NCBI GenBank assembly: GCA_944327295.1
Contig: CALVHF010000003.1
Coordinates: 1 to 64,000 of the forward strand
Origin: an uncultured Desulfovibrio sp.
GTDB taxonomy: Bacteria; Desulfobacterota; Desulfovibrionia; Desulfovibrionales; Desulfovibrionaceae
Length of the DNA stretch: 64,000 nucleotides
Direction of reading: 5' to 3'
How positions within the stretch are numbered: the stretch's first letter is position 1; each line of letters opens with the position of its first letter. Positions 28,396 to 36,932 of the stretch are shown one piece after another. Made by a program: the position numbers and the translations under genes. The notes under the pieces were generated by a model that made no database searches, had not been told where the DNA came from, and worked only from the letters and a program-made list of their open reading frames with translations.

Positions 28396-29001
28396 TTAAT
28401 TCTTTGTGTCGCTGTCGTTGAGGCGCTGCAGCGAGGAGGGGCCCAGGAGCAGCACCATTTCCAGGGGACCGGGATAGTAGTAGGTCTCCTTCCAGAACAG
28501 GGATCCGTCCTCGTAGAGGGCCACGGGTATGGCCCAGACCCTGCTGACCAGACCGGGCTCAAGGTGGGAGTAGCCTGCGACCACGGCCACATGGCGGGCC
28601 CCCTCGGCCCGGTCCAGAACCTGACTGTCTACAAGCCCGGGCTGGATGATCTGGCTGTGCAGGTCCTTCACACTGGGGTCAAAGCGCTGGCAGAGCATGA
28701 GCCTGGCCAGCCCCTCGGAGGTGGCGGCCAGCTCGTTGAAGGCATCGGGCTTTTCCAGCTGATAGAGGCACAGCCGCAGGGTGTGCGCCTGCTCGTCCTC
28801 GTAGTTCATGTTCGGATCGGCCTTGATGTGCAGGGCAAGAGCCCTGGGCGCAAAGGTCCAGCGTACGGTGTCCGGCGTCTTGCCCGGCGTCATGAGCGAA
28901 CTGGCAGGCACCGTGGGCGGATCGCTCGCGGAACAGGCAGCAAGCTGCAGGCAGACTGCGGCAAGAAGGAGGAGGACAGTGCAAAGGACGGGTCTGGGCA
29001 T
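28396..29001 (-). CDS. tssJ: T6SS outer-membrane lipoprotein TssJ
   Basis: 201 aa. A lipoprotein signal ends at the lipobox LAAC (Cys about residue 23). The mature part is a transthyretin-like beta fold: NMNYEDEQAHTLRLCLYQLE, LCQRFDPSVKDLHSQIIQPG, HVAVVAGYSHLE, then YYYPGPLEMVLLLG. It anchors TssM at the outer membrane. Ten bases downstream of the 259-aa unknown gene. Confidence 0.92.
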   Translation of the reverse strand: MPRPVLCTVLLLLAAVCLQLAACSASDPPTVPASSLMTPGKTPDTVRWTFAPRALALHIKADPNMNYEDEQAHTLRLCLYQLEKPDAFNELAATSEGLARLMLCQRFDPSVKDLHSQIIQPGLVDSQVLDRAEGARHVAVVAGYSHLEPGLVSRVWAIPVALYEDGSLFWKETYYYPGPLEMVLLLGPSSLQRLNDSDTKN

Positions 29002-29011
29002 AAGAGTCCGG

Positions 29012-29791
29012 CTAGCAGAGGTTCAGGACATAGAGGTCCGCGTCGTCCTCCTTCGGGAAGGCGCCGAAGACCAGGGTCTCGGGAAGGCCTGTGAGACGGA
29101 CAAAGTAGCTGTCCGCAGCGCTCAGAGTATTCTCCGTTCCCCAGGCTGTAAACTCCTTTTCGCCCAGGGCAAGCTTCAGTCCTCTGCTTGGATGGTGCAG
29201 GGTGCAGCGCTCGGGGATCATGCCTGCCTGGCCAACGCCGTGGGCATCGGGCTCGCAGGGTGCAGCTCCGAGCAGCACGCCGTCCCACTGCTCTTGTGCA
29301 GGGCCGACTTCAAGCCACAGGCCAAGACCCGGCAGGGCATGCACGTCCAGCCGGTAGTCGCAGGCAGGCAGCGTGTTCCTGCCGTGTATGCGGGCAATGG
29401 TCCGCGCACCAAGGCCTCTGCTGACAATGTCTGCACAAGCCAGGGGTGTGGGCAGGTCGCCGGACAGGTCGCTGGACGGACTCAGCACCACGGGCAGTGC
29501 GCCAGTCTGGCTTTTTCTGCGGGCCGCCTGGGCGGCCAGGGCTGCAAGGCTCAGACCCTGGCGAATGTCCTTTTGGGCCAGGGACGCTGCTGTGCCGGCA
29601 ATGACCCAGGCGGACAGGCCGGGGTTGCAGACCTCCGGGATCAGGCTTGAGAGCGCCTGAGCGTCCGTGGTCCCGAACCAGAAGTGGGCCGAGCAGTCCG
29701 CGCCAAGGCGGGTGAACTCGGCAGCAAGGGTCCGGGCCAGGCCCGGATCCTCTTCCAGAAGTGTCAGCAGGATATGCGGCTTCTTGCTCAT
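29012..29791 (-). CDS. T6SS-locus protein of unknown function between clpV and tssJ
   Basis: 259 aa, soluble, no signal peptide. The N terminus (HILLTLLEEDPGLARTLAAE, then FWFGTTDAQALSSL and AWVIAGTAAS) suggests an alpha/beta Rossmann- or receiver-like fold of about 110 residues; the C-terminal half is beta-rich (RIHGRNTLPACDYRLDVHAL, TLHHPSRGLKLALGEKEFTA). Not recognised. It overlaps the clpV stop by four bases (ATGA), so it is made with ClpV. No tssA is found in the locus, but I see no ImpA-like sequence here to support that role. Confidence 0.75.
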   Translation of the reverse strand: MSKKPHILLTLLEEDPGLARTLAAEFTRLGADCSAHFWFGTTDAQALSSLIPEVCNPGLSAWVIAGTAASLAQKDIRQGLSLAALAAQAARRKSQTGALPVVLSPSSDLSGDLPTPLACADIVSRGLGARTIARIHGRNTLPACDYRLDVHALPGLGLWLEVGPAQEQWDGVLLGAAPCEPDAHGVGQAGMIPERCTLHHPSRGLKLALGEKEFTAWGTENTLSAADSYFVRLTGLPETLVFGAFPKEDDADLYVLNLC

Positions 29792-32544
29792 GCGCCCTCC
29801 TGTTCGCCTGCTGCAGAGGCACAGCCGGCAGCAGGCCCGCCGTCCTCTGCAGCCCCTGTCCCGAAGTCCATGACGAGCTCGCCCTCGCTGATGGCAAGAC
29901 GCACGCAGTCCGGCGGGCAGAGATCGGCCATGTGGGTGAGGATGTTCTTTGCCAGCCTGGGCAGGATGGATCCGGCCAGCACATAGTCGATGTTGCGGGC
30001 GCCTGTCTCAGTTTCCGTGCAGCGTTCGGCCAGCCAGCCAGGCACGGTGTCGTCCCAGGTGCACTGCATGCCGCTGTTGGCGGCAAGGCGGCCGGCCAGG
30101 GTCTTCAGCTTGAGGCCGGCAATGGTCCTGAGCGCCTCGGGGGTGAGGTTCAGATAGGGGACAATGCGCATGCGGGCGAGCAGGGCCGGCTGGAAGTGGC
30201 TGGAGAGCAGGGGGCGCAGGGCCTGGGCCACCGTTTCCGTGTCCGGCATGTGTTCCGGATCCTCGCACATGGCCTGGGTTATGTCGGATCCCAAGTTGGA
30301 GGTGAGCAGGATGACGGTATTGCGGAAGCTGACCACCGTGCCTTCGCCGTCCGTGAGCATGCCCTTGTCAAAGACCTGGTAGAAGAGCTGCATGACATCG
30401 GGATGCGCCTTTTCCACCTCGTCCAGCAGCACCACGCTGTAGGGGCGCCTGCGCACGGCTTCGGTCAGAAGACCGCCTTCGCCATAGCCCACATAGCCTG
30501 GCGGGGAGCCGATGAGCCGGGAAACAGTATGCTTTTCCTGGAATTCGCTCATGTTGATGGTGACAATGGAATTCTCGTCGCCAAACAGGGCATCGGCCAG
30601 GGCCAGACCCGTTTCCGTCTTGCCGACGCCCGAGGGGCCCACCAGCAAAAAGACACCCATGGGCTGTGTCGGGGCATTGAGGCCGGCCTTGCTGGCCTGT
30701 ATGCCTTCCACCACACTGTGCAGGGCCACATCCTGGCCGCGTATCCTTCTGGAGAGGGTGGCAAAGAGGTCGGCAATCTGGCCTGCCTGATCCCTGGCCA
30801 CCTTGCCCACGGGCACGCCGGTCCAGTCCGAGACCACCTGGGCCACCACATCGCCGGTTACTTCCACGCTGACAAGAGGCGATCCGGCCTGCCGTTCCTG
30901 CAGGGCCTCGCGGGCTGCATGCAGCGCCTGCCTTGCTGCGGCAAGGGCCTCTTCCGTGGCCTCGGGCGTCTGTCCGTCCCCTTCTGCAGGACGAGGCGCT
31001 TCCGGGCCGGAACTGCTCTGCAGGCTTGTCAGGTGCGATCGTGCCTCGAGTACAGCTTCGGCCAGGGTTTTCTCCTCCTGCCAGCGGGCGAAAAGGGCGT
31101 CGGCTTCCTGTTGGGCGCTGGCGCGTTCGGCCTCTATGCGGGCGCACAGCTCCTCGTCCACGGGAGCGCCTTCCTGTCTGTCGCGGTCCAGGGCCGCAAG
31201 CTGACGGTCGCAGGCCTGCACACGGCGCTGGGCATCCTCCAGGGGACCGGGCTTGGCGGCCTGGGAGACCCGGACCCTGGCGCAGGCCGTATCCAGCAGG
31301 TCCACGGCCTTGTCCGGCAGAAAGCGCCCGGTAATGTAGCGGGCAGCAAAGTCGGCGGCTGCCTGCAGAGCCTCGTCGCGGACCAGAACATTGTGGGCCT
31401 TCTCGTAGCTTGCCCTGAGGCCGCGCAGAATGAGGGCCGTGGTTTCCACCGAGGGCTCATCCAGCTTCACAAGCTGGAAGCGCCGGGCCAGGGCCGGATC
31501 CTTTTCAAAATACTTCTTGTACTCCTTCCAGGTGGTGGCGGCACAGGTGCGGATTTCGCCGCGGGCCAGGGCAGGCTTCATGAGGTTGGCCGCATCCGAG
31601 CCGCCGGCACCGTTGCCTGCGCCCACGAGCAGATGCGCCTCGTCGATGAAGAGAATGATGGACTTGGTGGAGGACCTGATTTCGTCCAGCACACCCTTGA
31701 GCCTGCGCTCGAATTCGCCCTTGACCGAGGCACCGGCCTCCAGCAGGCCGATGTCCAGGCCGAGCAGGGTGGTGTCGCGCAGGGTGTCGGGCACGTCGCC
31801 CTGGCTGATGCGCAGGGCCAGGCCTTCCATGACGGCCGTCTTGCCTACACCGGGCTCGCCCACGAGAATGGGATTGTTCTTGCGGCGCCGGGCCAGGATG
31901 TCCACCATCTGGCGGATTTCCTGATCCCTGCCAAAGACAGGGTCAAGCTTGCCGGCCTTTGCCTTGGCAGTAAAATCCTCGCAGAAGCGGGCCAGGAAGC
32001 TTTCCTGGCCGGACTGCGGCGATCCTGCGGCCACGTCTGCGCCGGATGCCGCCTCGCCCTGATCCATGAGCTCGCAGCTGCCCTCTGTCAGTTCGGCAAA
32101 GTTGCGCTGCAGGGCCGTGGTATCAAGATCCTTCAGGAAGTGACTGTATTCGCCCTGGGCGTAGAAGCGGGGGCGCTTCAGGAAGGCGAGAAGCACGGCG
32201 CCGGAGCGCAGGGCCGTGCAGCTCAAGTCCACAGAGGCAACGAGCCAACCGGCTTCCAGGGCATCCTGCAGAGTGGGGGAGAAGACGGGGCGCCCGGTAT
32301 TGCCAGAGCGCAGGGAGGCCAGGGTCCGCTGTATTTCCTGGCGCAGTCCCGCCACGTCCACGTGGGAGCGGGCAAGGAGGAGGCTCATGTCGCTTGCTGC
32401 CTCTTCCAGGCAGGCAAGGAAAAAGTGCTCGAAGGTCACCTCGTAGTGTTCGCGGGTGACGGTCAGGCCTGCTGCGCTGTGCAGGGCCTGGGTGCAGAAG
32501 CCGTTACATTTGTCGATTAGCCCCTTCATGTCGACGCCGATCAT
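29788..32544 (-). CDS. clpV: T6SS AAA+ unfoldase ClpV (TssH)
   Basis: 918 aa. Recycles the contracted TssBC sheath. Clp N-domain, then two AAA+ domains: Walker A GEPGVGKT (229-236) with Walker B IILFIDEAH (about 296-304), and GPSGVGKT (636-643). Between them is the ClpB/ClpV-type middle coiled coil (about 440-560). Sensor segment VLLDEVEKAHPDV also seen. Start MIGVDMKGL follows AAGGAG; Met at residue 6 is an alternative. Overlaps the next gene by four bases. Confidence 0.96.
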   Translation of the reverse strand: MIGVDMKGLIDKCNGFCTQALHSAAGLTVTREHYEVTFEHFFLACLEEAASDMSLLLARSHVDVAGLRQEIQRTLASLRSGNTGRPVFSPTLQDALEAGWLVASVDLSCTALRSGAVLLAFLKRPRFYAQGEYSHFLKDLDTTALQRNFAELTEGSCELMDQGEAASGADVAAGSPQSGQESFLARFCEDFTAKAKAGKLDPVFGRDQEIRQMVDILARRRKNNPILVGEPGVGKTAVMEGLALRISQGDVPDTLRDTTLLGLDIGLLEAGASVKGEFERRLKGVLDEIRSSTKSIILFIDEAHLLVGAGNGAGGSDAANLMKPALARGEIRTCAATTWKEYKKYFEKDPALARRFQLVKLDEPSVETTALILRGLRASYEKAHNVLVRDEALQAAADFAARYITGRFLPDKAVDLLDTACARVRVSQAAKPGPLEDAQRRVQACDRQLAALDRDRQEGAPVDEELCARIEAERASAQQEADALFARWQEEKTLAEAVLEARSHLTSLQSSSGPEAPRPAEGDGQTPEATEEALAAARQALHAAREALQERQAGSPLVSVEVTGDVVAQVVSDWTGVPVGKVARDQAGQIADLFATLSRRIRGQDVALHSVVEGIQASKAGLNAPTQPMGVFLLVGPSGVGKTETGLALADALFGDENSIVTINMSEFQEKHTVSRLIGSPPGYVGYGEGGLLTEAVRRRPYSVVLLDEVEKAHPDVMQLFYQVFDKGMLTDGEGTVVSFRNTVILLTSNLGSDITQAMCEDPEHMPDTETVAQALRPLLSSHFQPALLARMRIVPYLNLTPEALRTIAGLKLKTLAGRLAANSGMQCTWDDTVPGWLAERCTETETGARNIDYVLAGSILPRLAKNILTHMADLCPPDCVRLAISEGELVMDFGTGAAEDGGPAAGCASAAGEQEGA

Positions 32545-32681
32545 GCTTGCTCCTTAGAAATAGGCTGGAAGTGAGAACGCCGGTCTTTGGAAAAACGAAA
32601 GAAGGCTCAAGGAAAACGGAAAGGAACATAATGGGAAAGGAAAGCTCGGAAAGGGCCCCTGGCACAGGAGCGAGTCACAGG

Positions 32682-32703
32682 GGCGGCCTGCCTGCAGGCC
32701 GCC
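32682..32703 (-). other. Intra-operon hairpin between tssG and clpV
   Basis: A 10-bp perfect inverted repeat (GGCGGCCTGC / GCAGGCCGCC) with a 2-base centre inside the 188-base gap between the tssG stop and the clpV start. No T tract. May modulate transcript stability or read-through. Confidence 0.5.
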
Positions 32704-32732
32704 TCGGGAATCCGGGCAAGGGCTCGGGCGGA

Positions 32733-33998
32733 TCATTCCCTGCTCTGCTGCCAGCGCCGACTCCGGAAAAAGGCCGTGCCGCGGGCACCGGCAGGAGTGC
32801 TGCCTGCCGCCTGGCCAAGCCAGGTGTCCTGACCGAGAACCTGACCGGGAACCTGTCTGCAACCTGTCTCTGTCTTGGGACTGGGGACAAGACAAGCACA
32901 GGCCTGTTCCGGACAGTCGAGGTGCAGGACAATGTCTGCCTCCAGGGGTTCGGTGCAGTAGAAATCCATGTTTTCCCTGATGCGCCCAAGGCCCGGAGGC
33001 CCAGAGAATCGGCGCATGGCTTCGGGAGTGAGCCTGTGCAGGTGGACGGCAATCCGGCCCGTGCAGTCCGCAATCTGCGAGCCAAGACTTGTGTTCTCTC
33101 CGAGACGCGCGTTGGCCAGGCCCAGCAGACAACGCTGATCTTTCGGTATGGCGGCAGAGCCTTCCGCACACTGCTCCACTGTGCAGGGCACGCCAAGAGA
33201 GCCGGAGAGAAAGGCCTGCAGGCCCGCGGCCGAACGCGGGTACTGGTTGAGCAGGCCGCAAAAAGGGGCAAGCTGCAGGGGCTTTAGGGGAATGGAGCGG
33301 ACAAAGGGCGTACTGAGGCCGCCCAGGGCGAGCATCTTTTCGGCCAGCTCCAGATCCTGTTCTTCCAGGATGGCCTGCATGGGGCGGTAGCGAAACCAGC
33401 CTGCGTGCAGGAAATGCCCGAAGAAGGGGGCATTGACGAGATCCAGAAAATCGCGGCCTGCGCTCAAGTCCTCCCTAGCCTCGGCCAGAAGGTCTTCCAC
33501 ATAGAAGGTGGGCAGGGGCGAGGAGGCGCCATAGAGGCCCGGAATGCTCACGGTAAGCCGGAAGCGGGGGCCGTGCGCACGGGATGTGTCCCCTTCGTCT
33601 TCAGAGTCGTTCCTGTCTGCAGGCTCTGGCGTCCCAGTGCCGTCCGCGTCTTTGCTGCCCTCACGAACAGGGGCTTCGCGGGCCAGTTCCTCCAGGCTTA
33701 TGACATCCGAGGGCGGAAAGCCCAGGGAGAGATGGGGCCTGATGAGCAGCTCCTCGCGCACAAAGTCCGTGTAGCTCTTGTCGGGCGCAAAGAAGACGTG
33801 CAGCAGGCGTGTCACCTGGACAATGCTGAACTTCCAGGGTTCGGCAAAGAGCCTGCGCACAAGGGCATTGTTCCCGAGATCCGCTCCGTTCTCCGCTCCG
33901 GGGGCATTCATGGATGCGCCCCGGATCCTGTTGTGGAACCTGTCCAGAAACTTGTCCCTGTCCTCCGGGGCCTGACCGGTCACGTTGCCGCCGCGCAT
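32733..33998 (-). CDS. tssG: T6SS baseplate protein TssG
   Basis: 421 aa, longer than the usual 330-360 because of a Gln/Gly-rich tail of about 60 residues. Family features: FAEPWKFSIVQVTRLLHVFF near the N terminus, RPHLSLGFPPSDVISLE, LTVSIPGLYGASSPLPTFYV, FLDLVNAPFFGHFLHAGWFR and LLGLANARLGENTSLGSQI. TssG pairs with TssF in the baseplate wedge. Preferred start is ATG at 33998, sharing one base with the tssF stop (TGATG); a GTG at 34001 is also possible. Confidence 0.9.
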   Translation of the reverse strand: MRGGNVTGQAPEDRDKFLDRFHNRIRGASMNAPGAENGADLGNNALVRRLFAEPWKFSIVQVTRLLHVFFAPDKSYTDFVREELLIRPHLSLGFPPSDVISLEELAREAPVREGSKDADGTGTPEPADRNDSEDEGDTSRAHGPRFRLTVSIPGLYGASSPLPTFYVEDLLAEAREDLSAGRDFLDLVNAPFFGHFLHAGWFRYRPMQAILEEQDLELAEKMLALGGLSTPFVRSIPLKPLQLAPFCGLLNQYPRSAAGLQAFLSGSLGVPCTVEQCAEGSAAIPKDQRCLLGLANARLGENTSLGSQIADCTGRIAVHLHRLTPEAMRRFSGPPGLGRIRENMDFYCTEPLEADIVLHLDCPEQACACLVPSPKTETGCRQVPGQVLGQDTWLGQAAGSTPAGARGTAFFRSRRWQQSRE

Positions 33999-35706
33999 CA
34001 CAAAAGAGCCCTCAGGCCCAGCATGGCTGGCCAGCGCAGATCCAGGCGGCCTGTGCTGTCGGCAATGTGCAGGCGGGTAAAGGTGTTGACGGCCGCGTAG
34101 CTTGCCAGAAAGCAGGAGAGCACGGTGCCAAAGACGTACATGTCGCCGTCTCCGGCAAAGTTTTCCCTCTTGAGGCGGATGAAGATGTCCTGACCGCGCA
34201 GAAGCTGGCCCTTGTGCAGGCGAGAGGCCGGCGTGACCTGCATCTCCTCTATGCCATCCACACGGCCTATATGAGCGGCCTGCAGGGCGCTGTCGCTGTT
34301 CTTGCCAAAGACATAGAGCTTGAGCAGGCTGCGCAGGTTTTCGGCCGAGGCCACGGAGAGGTAGTTCAGAAAGAGGTGCGAGAGCAGGCGCCAGAGGGTA
34401 TTGCCGCCCAGGGGCGGCAGGGCTGCGGACGTGGGCTGGCGCAGGTTGACAAAGTCGGCCAGTTCCGGGGAGGAATCCGAGGCCTTGCAGATGTCGCCGG
34501 CATGCAGCCGTTCCGGCAAGCGGCCATTGGTGCAGAGCAGATCCAGGGAGAGGACTTCCTCGGCAGGGAGCATGTGGTCCCTGCCCACGGCGATATCCAC
34601 CTGCAGGTCCTGGCCGTCCTGGGTCAGGTGCGTGGACAGGGCGTAGACGGGGTCCGGACTGCTGCTCGGATTGGCTGCCATGAAGAGGCGGTAGTCTCTG
34701 GGCGTGCTTTCGCCCTGGCGCAGGCCCGTGACCTTCTGCACGCTGTAGACCTGGAAGTGGCGCGGGGAAGTGCCCGAGGGACGCACGCGGTACTGATCCC
34801 TTGTGTGATCCAGGCGTATGGGCTCGCCGGCCATGGGAAAGATGTTGATGGCAGGACAGGCGAAGAGGCGCACATGCGCGCTTGAAAAGGCCGGGCAGTC
34901 GGCGGGCAGGTTGTCCACCTCGAGCTCCAGGGAGAAGGTGGTTCCTGTGCTTGAGCCAAGATTCAGGCCCGTGACGTCCATGAAGCAGAAGCGCTCGGGC
35001 AGGAGAAAGAATTCCTGAATGTACCTGAAACCCGGAAAGGACTGGGGCGGGTAGGGAAGCAGGGCATCGCTGCTGTCAAAGCCTGCCATGCGCAGACAGG
35101 AGGGGGAAAGGCCCCTTCGGTGACAAGGTGCAGGGAGCGGCAGTGCCGGCAGCAGATCATGAGTCGCGATGCTGCCTCGGGGTAGGAGCCTGCAAAATGA
35201 AGGCGCAGTGCGGAGAGGCCGAGAACGGAGAGGGGAATGTGGTTGAGGGTCGCCAGGGTGAAGGTAATGCGTCCCCGGCCGTGGTTTTTGTGTTCCAGAC
35301 GAACGTCTGTCAGGCTCAAGGGGGCGAGCCGCACGCTGCTTGTGGTGGTGAAGCGGCAGACGCAGCCCTCAAGCTCCACGGAATGCAGTTCCGTGCCTGC
35401 GGGAATGGTCAGGCATTCGCGCAGGGCCCTGCGCGGCGTGAAGGCCATGATGGTGGCAGAGGGCAGGGGACGCAGGTAGTGCGGGGCGACCATGCCGAGG
35501 AGGGAGTGGATGATCTCGGGCAGCTCGTCATCAAGCTTTTCGTGAATCAGGGCCGAAAGATAGGCTGTGCCCTCGAGCAGGCGTTCCACATCGGGATCGC
35601 TGCCTTCGCCGGCCAGCATGGGGGCGAGGGCAGGATGGCTGCGGGCAAAGGACTTGCCCCGTTCGCGCAGCTGGTTGAGTTCACGCTGATAGTAGTCGGA
35701 GATCAT
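33998..35706 (-). pseudogene. tssF: T6SS baseplate protein TssF, interrupted by a one-base frameshift
   Basis: Read as one gene it would be about 570 aa, the normal TssF size. The first part (35706 down to about 35107) starts MISDYYQRELNQLRERGKSF and shows DPDVERLLEGTAYLSALIHE and APHYLRPLPSATIMAF. The second part, in another frame, shows SFPGFRYIQEFFLLPERFCF and LWRLLSHLFLNYLSVASAEN. The frames join if the C5 run (plus-strand G5, 35102-35106) were C6, giving EGAFPPSCLRMAGFD. Either a real mutation or a sequencing error; TssF is essential for a working baseplate. Overlaps tssE by four bases. Confidence 0.88.
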
Positions 35707-36119
35707 GCGTACCCTTTGATGTCAATGCGTCCGTCCGGCAGAAGGATGGTCTCGAAGAGCACAGGCAGGAGCGTGCCCTCGTTGTCCATCTTGGCAGAGA
35801 GGGAAAAGGCCAGGGTGAAGGCCGTGCCGGCAGAGGGCTCGTGACGGACCTGCACATCCTGGAGTCTGGGTTCATAGCGGCTGATGACCCCTTCGATGAG
35901 GGCTTCAATAGCATGAACATCCTCGCCGCCGTGCAGTCTCGTAAAGTTGGTAATGTCCGGAAGACCGAGATCCGGGGCAATGGAGGCACTGCCCTGGCGG
36001 GTGTTGAGCAGGCGGCCGAGATAGGAGCCTATGGAGTCTATCTGTTCCGTGAGCGCGTCCCTGGGCTGCCTGCCGGGACGTTCGGCATTAATGATGCGTT
36101 CGAGAAGACGGCCCTGCAT
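35703..36119 (-). CDS. tssE: T6SS baseplate protein TssE (gp25-like)
   Basis: 138 aa, normal size. MQGRLLERIINAERPGRQPR, then SIGSYLGRLLNTRQGSASIA with DLGLPDITNF, then the conserved ISRYEPRL segment of gp25/TssE (usual motif xxxEPRL). Start at 36119 follows AGGAGGG; an in-frame start further upstream reads through non-conserved sequence. The stop overlaps the tssF start (ATGA). Confidence 0.93.
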   Translation of the reverse strand: MQGRLLERIINAERPGRQPRDALTEQIDSIGSYLGRLLNTRQGSASIAPDLGLPDITNFTRLHGGEDVHAIEALIEGVISRYEPRLQDVQVRHEPSAGTAFTLAFSLSAKMDNEGTLLPVLFETILLPDGRIDIKGYA

Positions 36120-36187
36120 GGAAGCCCTCCTGGGAAGACAGGCCCTGACAAAGGGAACAGGAACTGCCAGACAGCGTACACGGGAAG

Positions 36188-36252
36188 GGCAGGTTCCTGC
36201 CATTGTGCCTCAAGGGGCCAGCGCTCCTGAGGCATGCCGGTCGGAACCTGCC
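36188..36252 (-). other. Two-tier stem-loop immediately downstream of hcp
   Basis: Outer 10-bp arms GGCAGGTTCC (36188-36197) and GGAACCTGCC (36243-36252) enclose 7-bp arms TGCCTCA (36206-36212) and TGAGGCA (36228-36234). It starts 22 bases past the hcp stop, before tssE. Without a T tract it is more likely an attenuator or 3' end protector than a full terminator. Confidence 0.65.
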
Positions 36253-36273
36253 TGATATCCGCGGAACGGGGAA

Positions 36274-36753
36274 CTACTTGTTCCAGTCGTCCACGTATTC
36301 GATGTTGCCGTCGTTATACGTCCAGGTGATCTTGGAATAGGTGAAGGACACCTCTTCCATGTCCGTGTAGGGCTTGTTCTCGGGCAGGAAGGTCAGCGGG
36401 GTCTGCTTGTGCATGGAGACCACGATGGCATCCTCGAGCTTGATGGTGAAGTACTTTTCCTCGGCGCCATCGGCATTGATGCGGTAGTGATCCAGGGTCA
36501 CGGTGCAATGTTCGCCGGTGCAGCAGGCCTTGTAGAGCTTGGGGCTTGCCTGATCCAGATGCTTGGTCACGGTCAGGGGATGGTGAATGCGCTGGCCCGT
36601 GGGCAGGCCGGTGTGGGTATCCTTGGGGATTTCCACCCTGTGGTCCACGGCAAAGACGACCACCTTGTCCTTCTTGTCGCCGCCTTGGGCGCAATCGCCC
36701 TTGATTTCGCCCTGATCCTTGCCTTCGATGGCCATGTAAGCGGTAAGAGCCAT
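36274..36753 (-). CDS. hcp: T6SS tube protein Hcp (TssD)
   Basis: 159 aa, standard Hcp length. Hexamers stack to form the inner tube and carry small effectors. Family features: MALTAYMAIEGKDQGEIKGD, RIHHPLTVTKHLDQASPKLY and the C-terminal MEEVSFTYSKITWTY. Start ATG follows GGAG. The gene is flanked by strong hairpins on both sides (36895-36918 and 36188-36252), which would allow hcp mRNA to accumulate relative to the rest of the operon. Confidence 0.96.
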   Translation of the reverse strand: MALTAYMAIEGKDQGEIKGDCAQGGDKKDKVVVFAVDHRVEIPKDTHTGLPTGQRIHHPLTVTKHLDQASPKLYKACCTGEHCTVTLDHYRINADGAEEKYFTIKLEDAIVVSMHKQTPLTFLPENKPYTDMEEVSFTYSKITWTYNDGNIEYVDDWNK

Positions 36754-36894
36754 ACTGTCTCCTTACAATTAAGATAGAGATACTAACGAGAGAGGGGGAA
36801 TGTGCCTGTCCCGGAACAACCGGGCAGGAGCGAGGTGAGTCTTGAGCGGGTGAGCCCTGGAGGACAGGTGCGCCTGTCTGGCAAACCCGGGACT

Positions 36895-36918
36895 CCGGGG
36901 CAGGTGTTCCTGCCCCGG
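36895..36918 (-). other. Hairpin between tssC and hcp
   Basis: Perfect 10-bp stem CCGGGGCAGG / CCTGCCCCGG with a 4-base loop, 15 bases past the tssC stop. No T tract follows on the minus strand. Likely processing, attenuation or protection of the tssBC message. Confidence 0.65.
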
Positions 36919-36932
36919 AAGGGGTAAAGGTT

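Noticed and set aside
20549-32520. Very long open frames on the plus strand across the T6SS genes (for example 20549-23959 and 29761-32520)
   Set aside because: They lie antisense to tssM, vgrG and clpV, whose proteins carry clear family motifs. Their own translations are repetitive Gly/Gln/His/Val-rich with no domains, as expected for the shadow strand of GC-rich genes.
35090-35112. Programmed -1 frameshift in tssF
   Set aside because: The direction would fit, but the TTTCCCCCTCC region has no canonical X-XXY-YYZ slippery heptamer in the right phase, and other tssF genes I know are not frameshifted.
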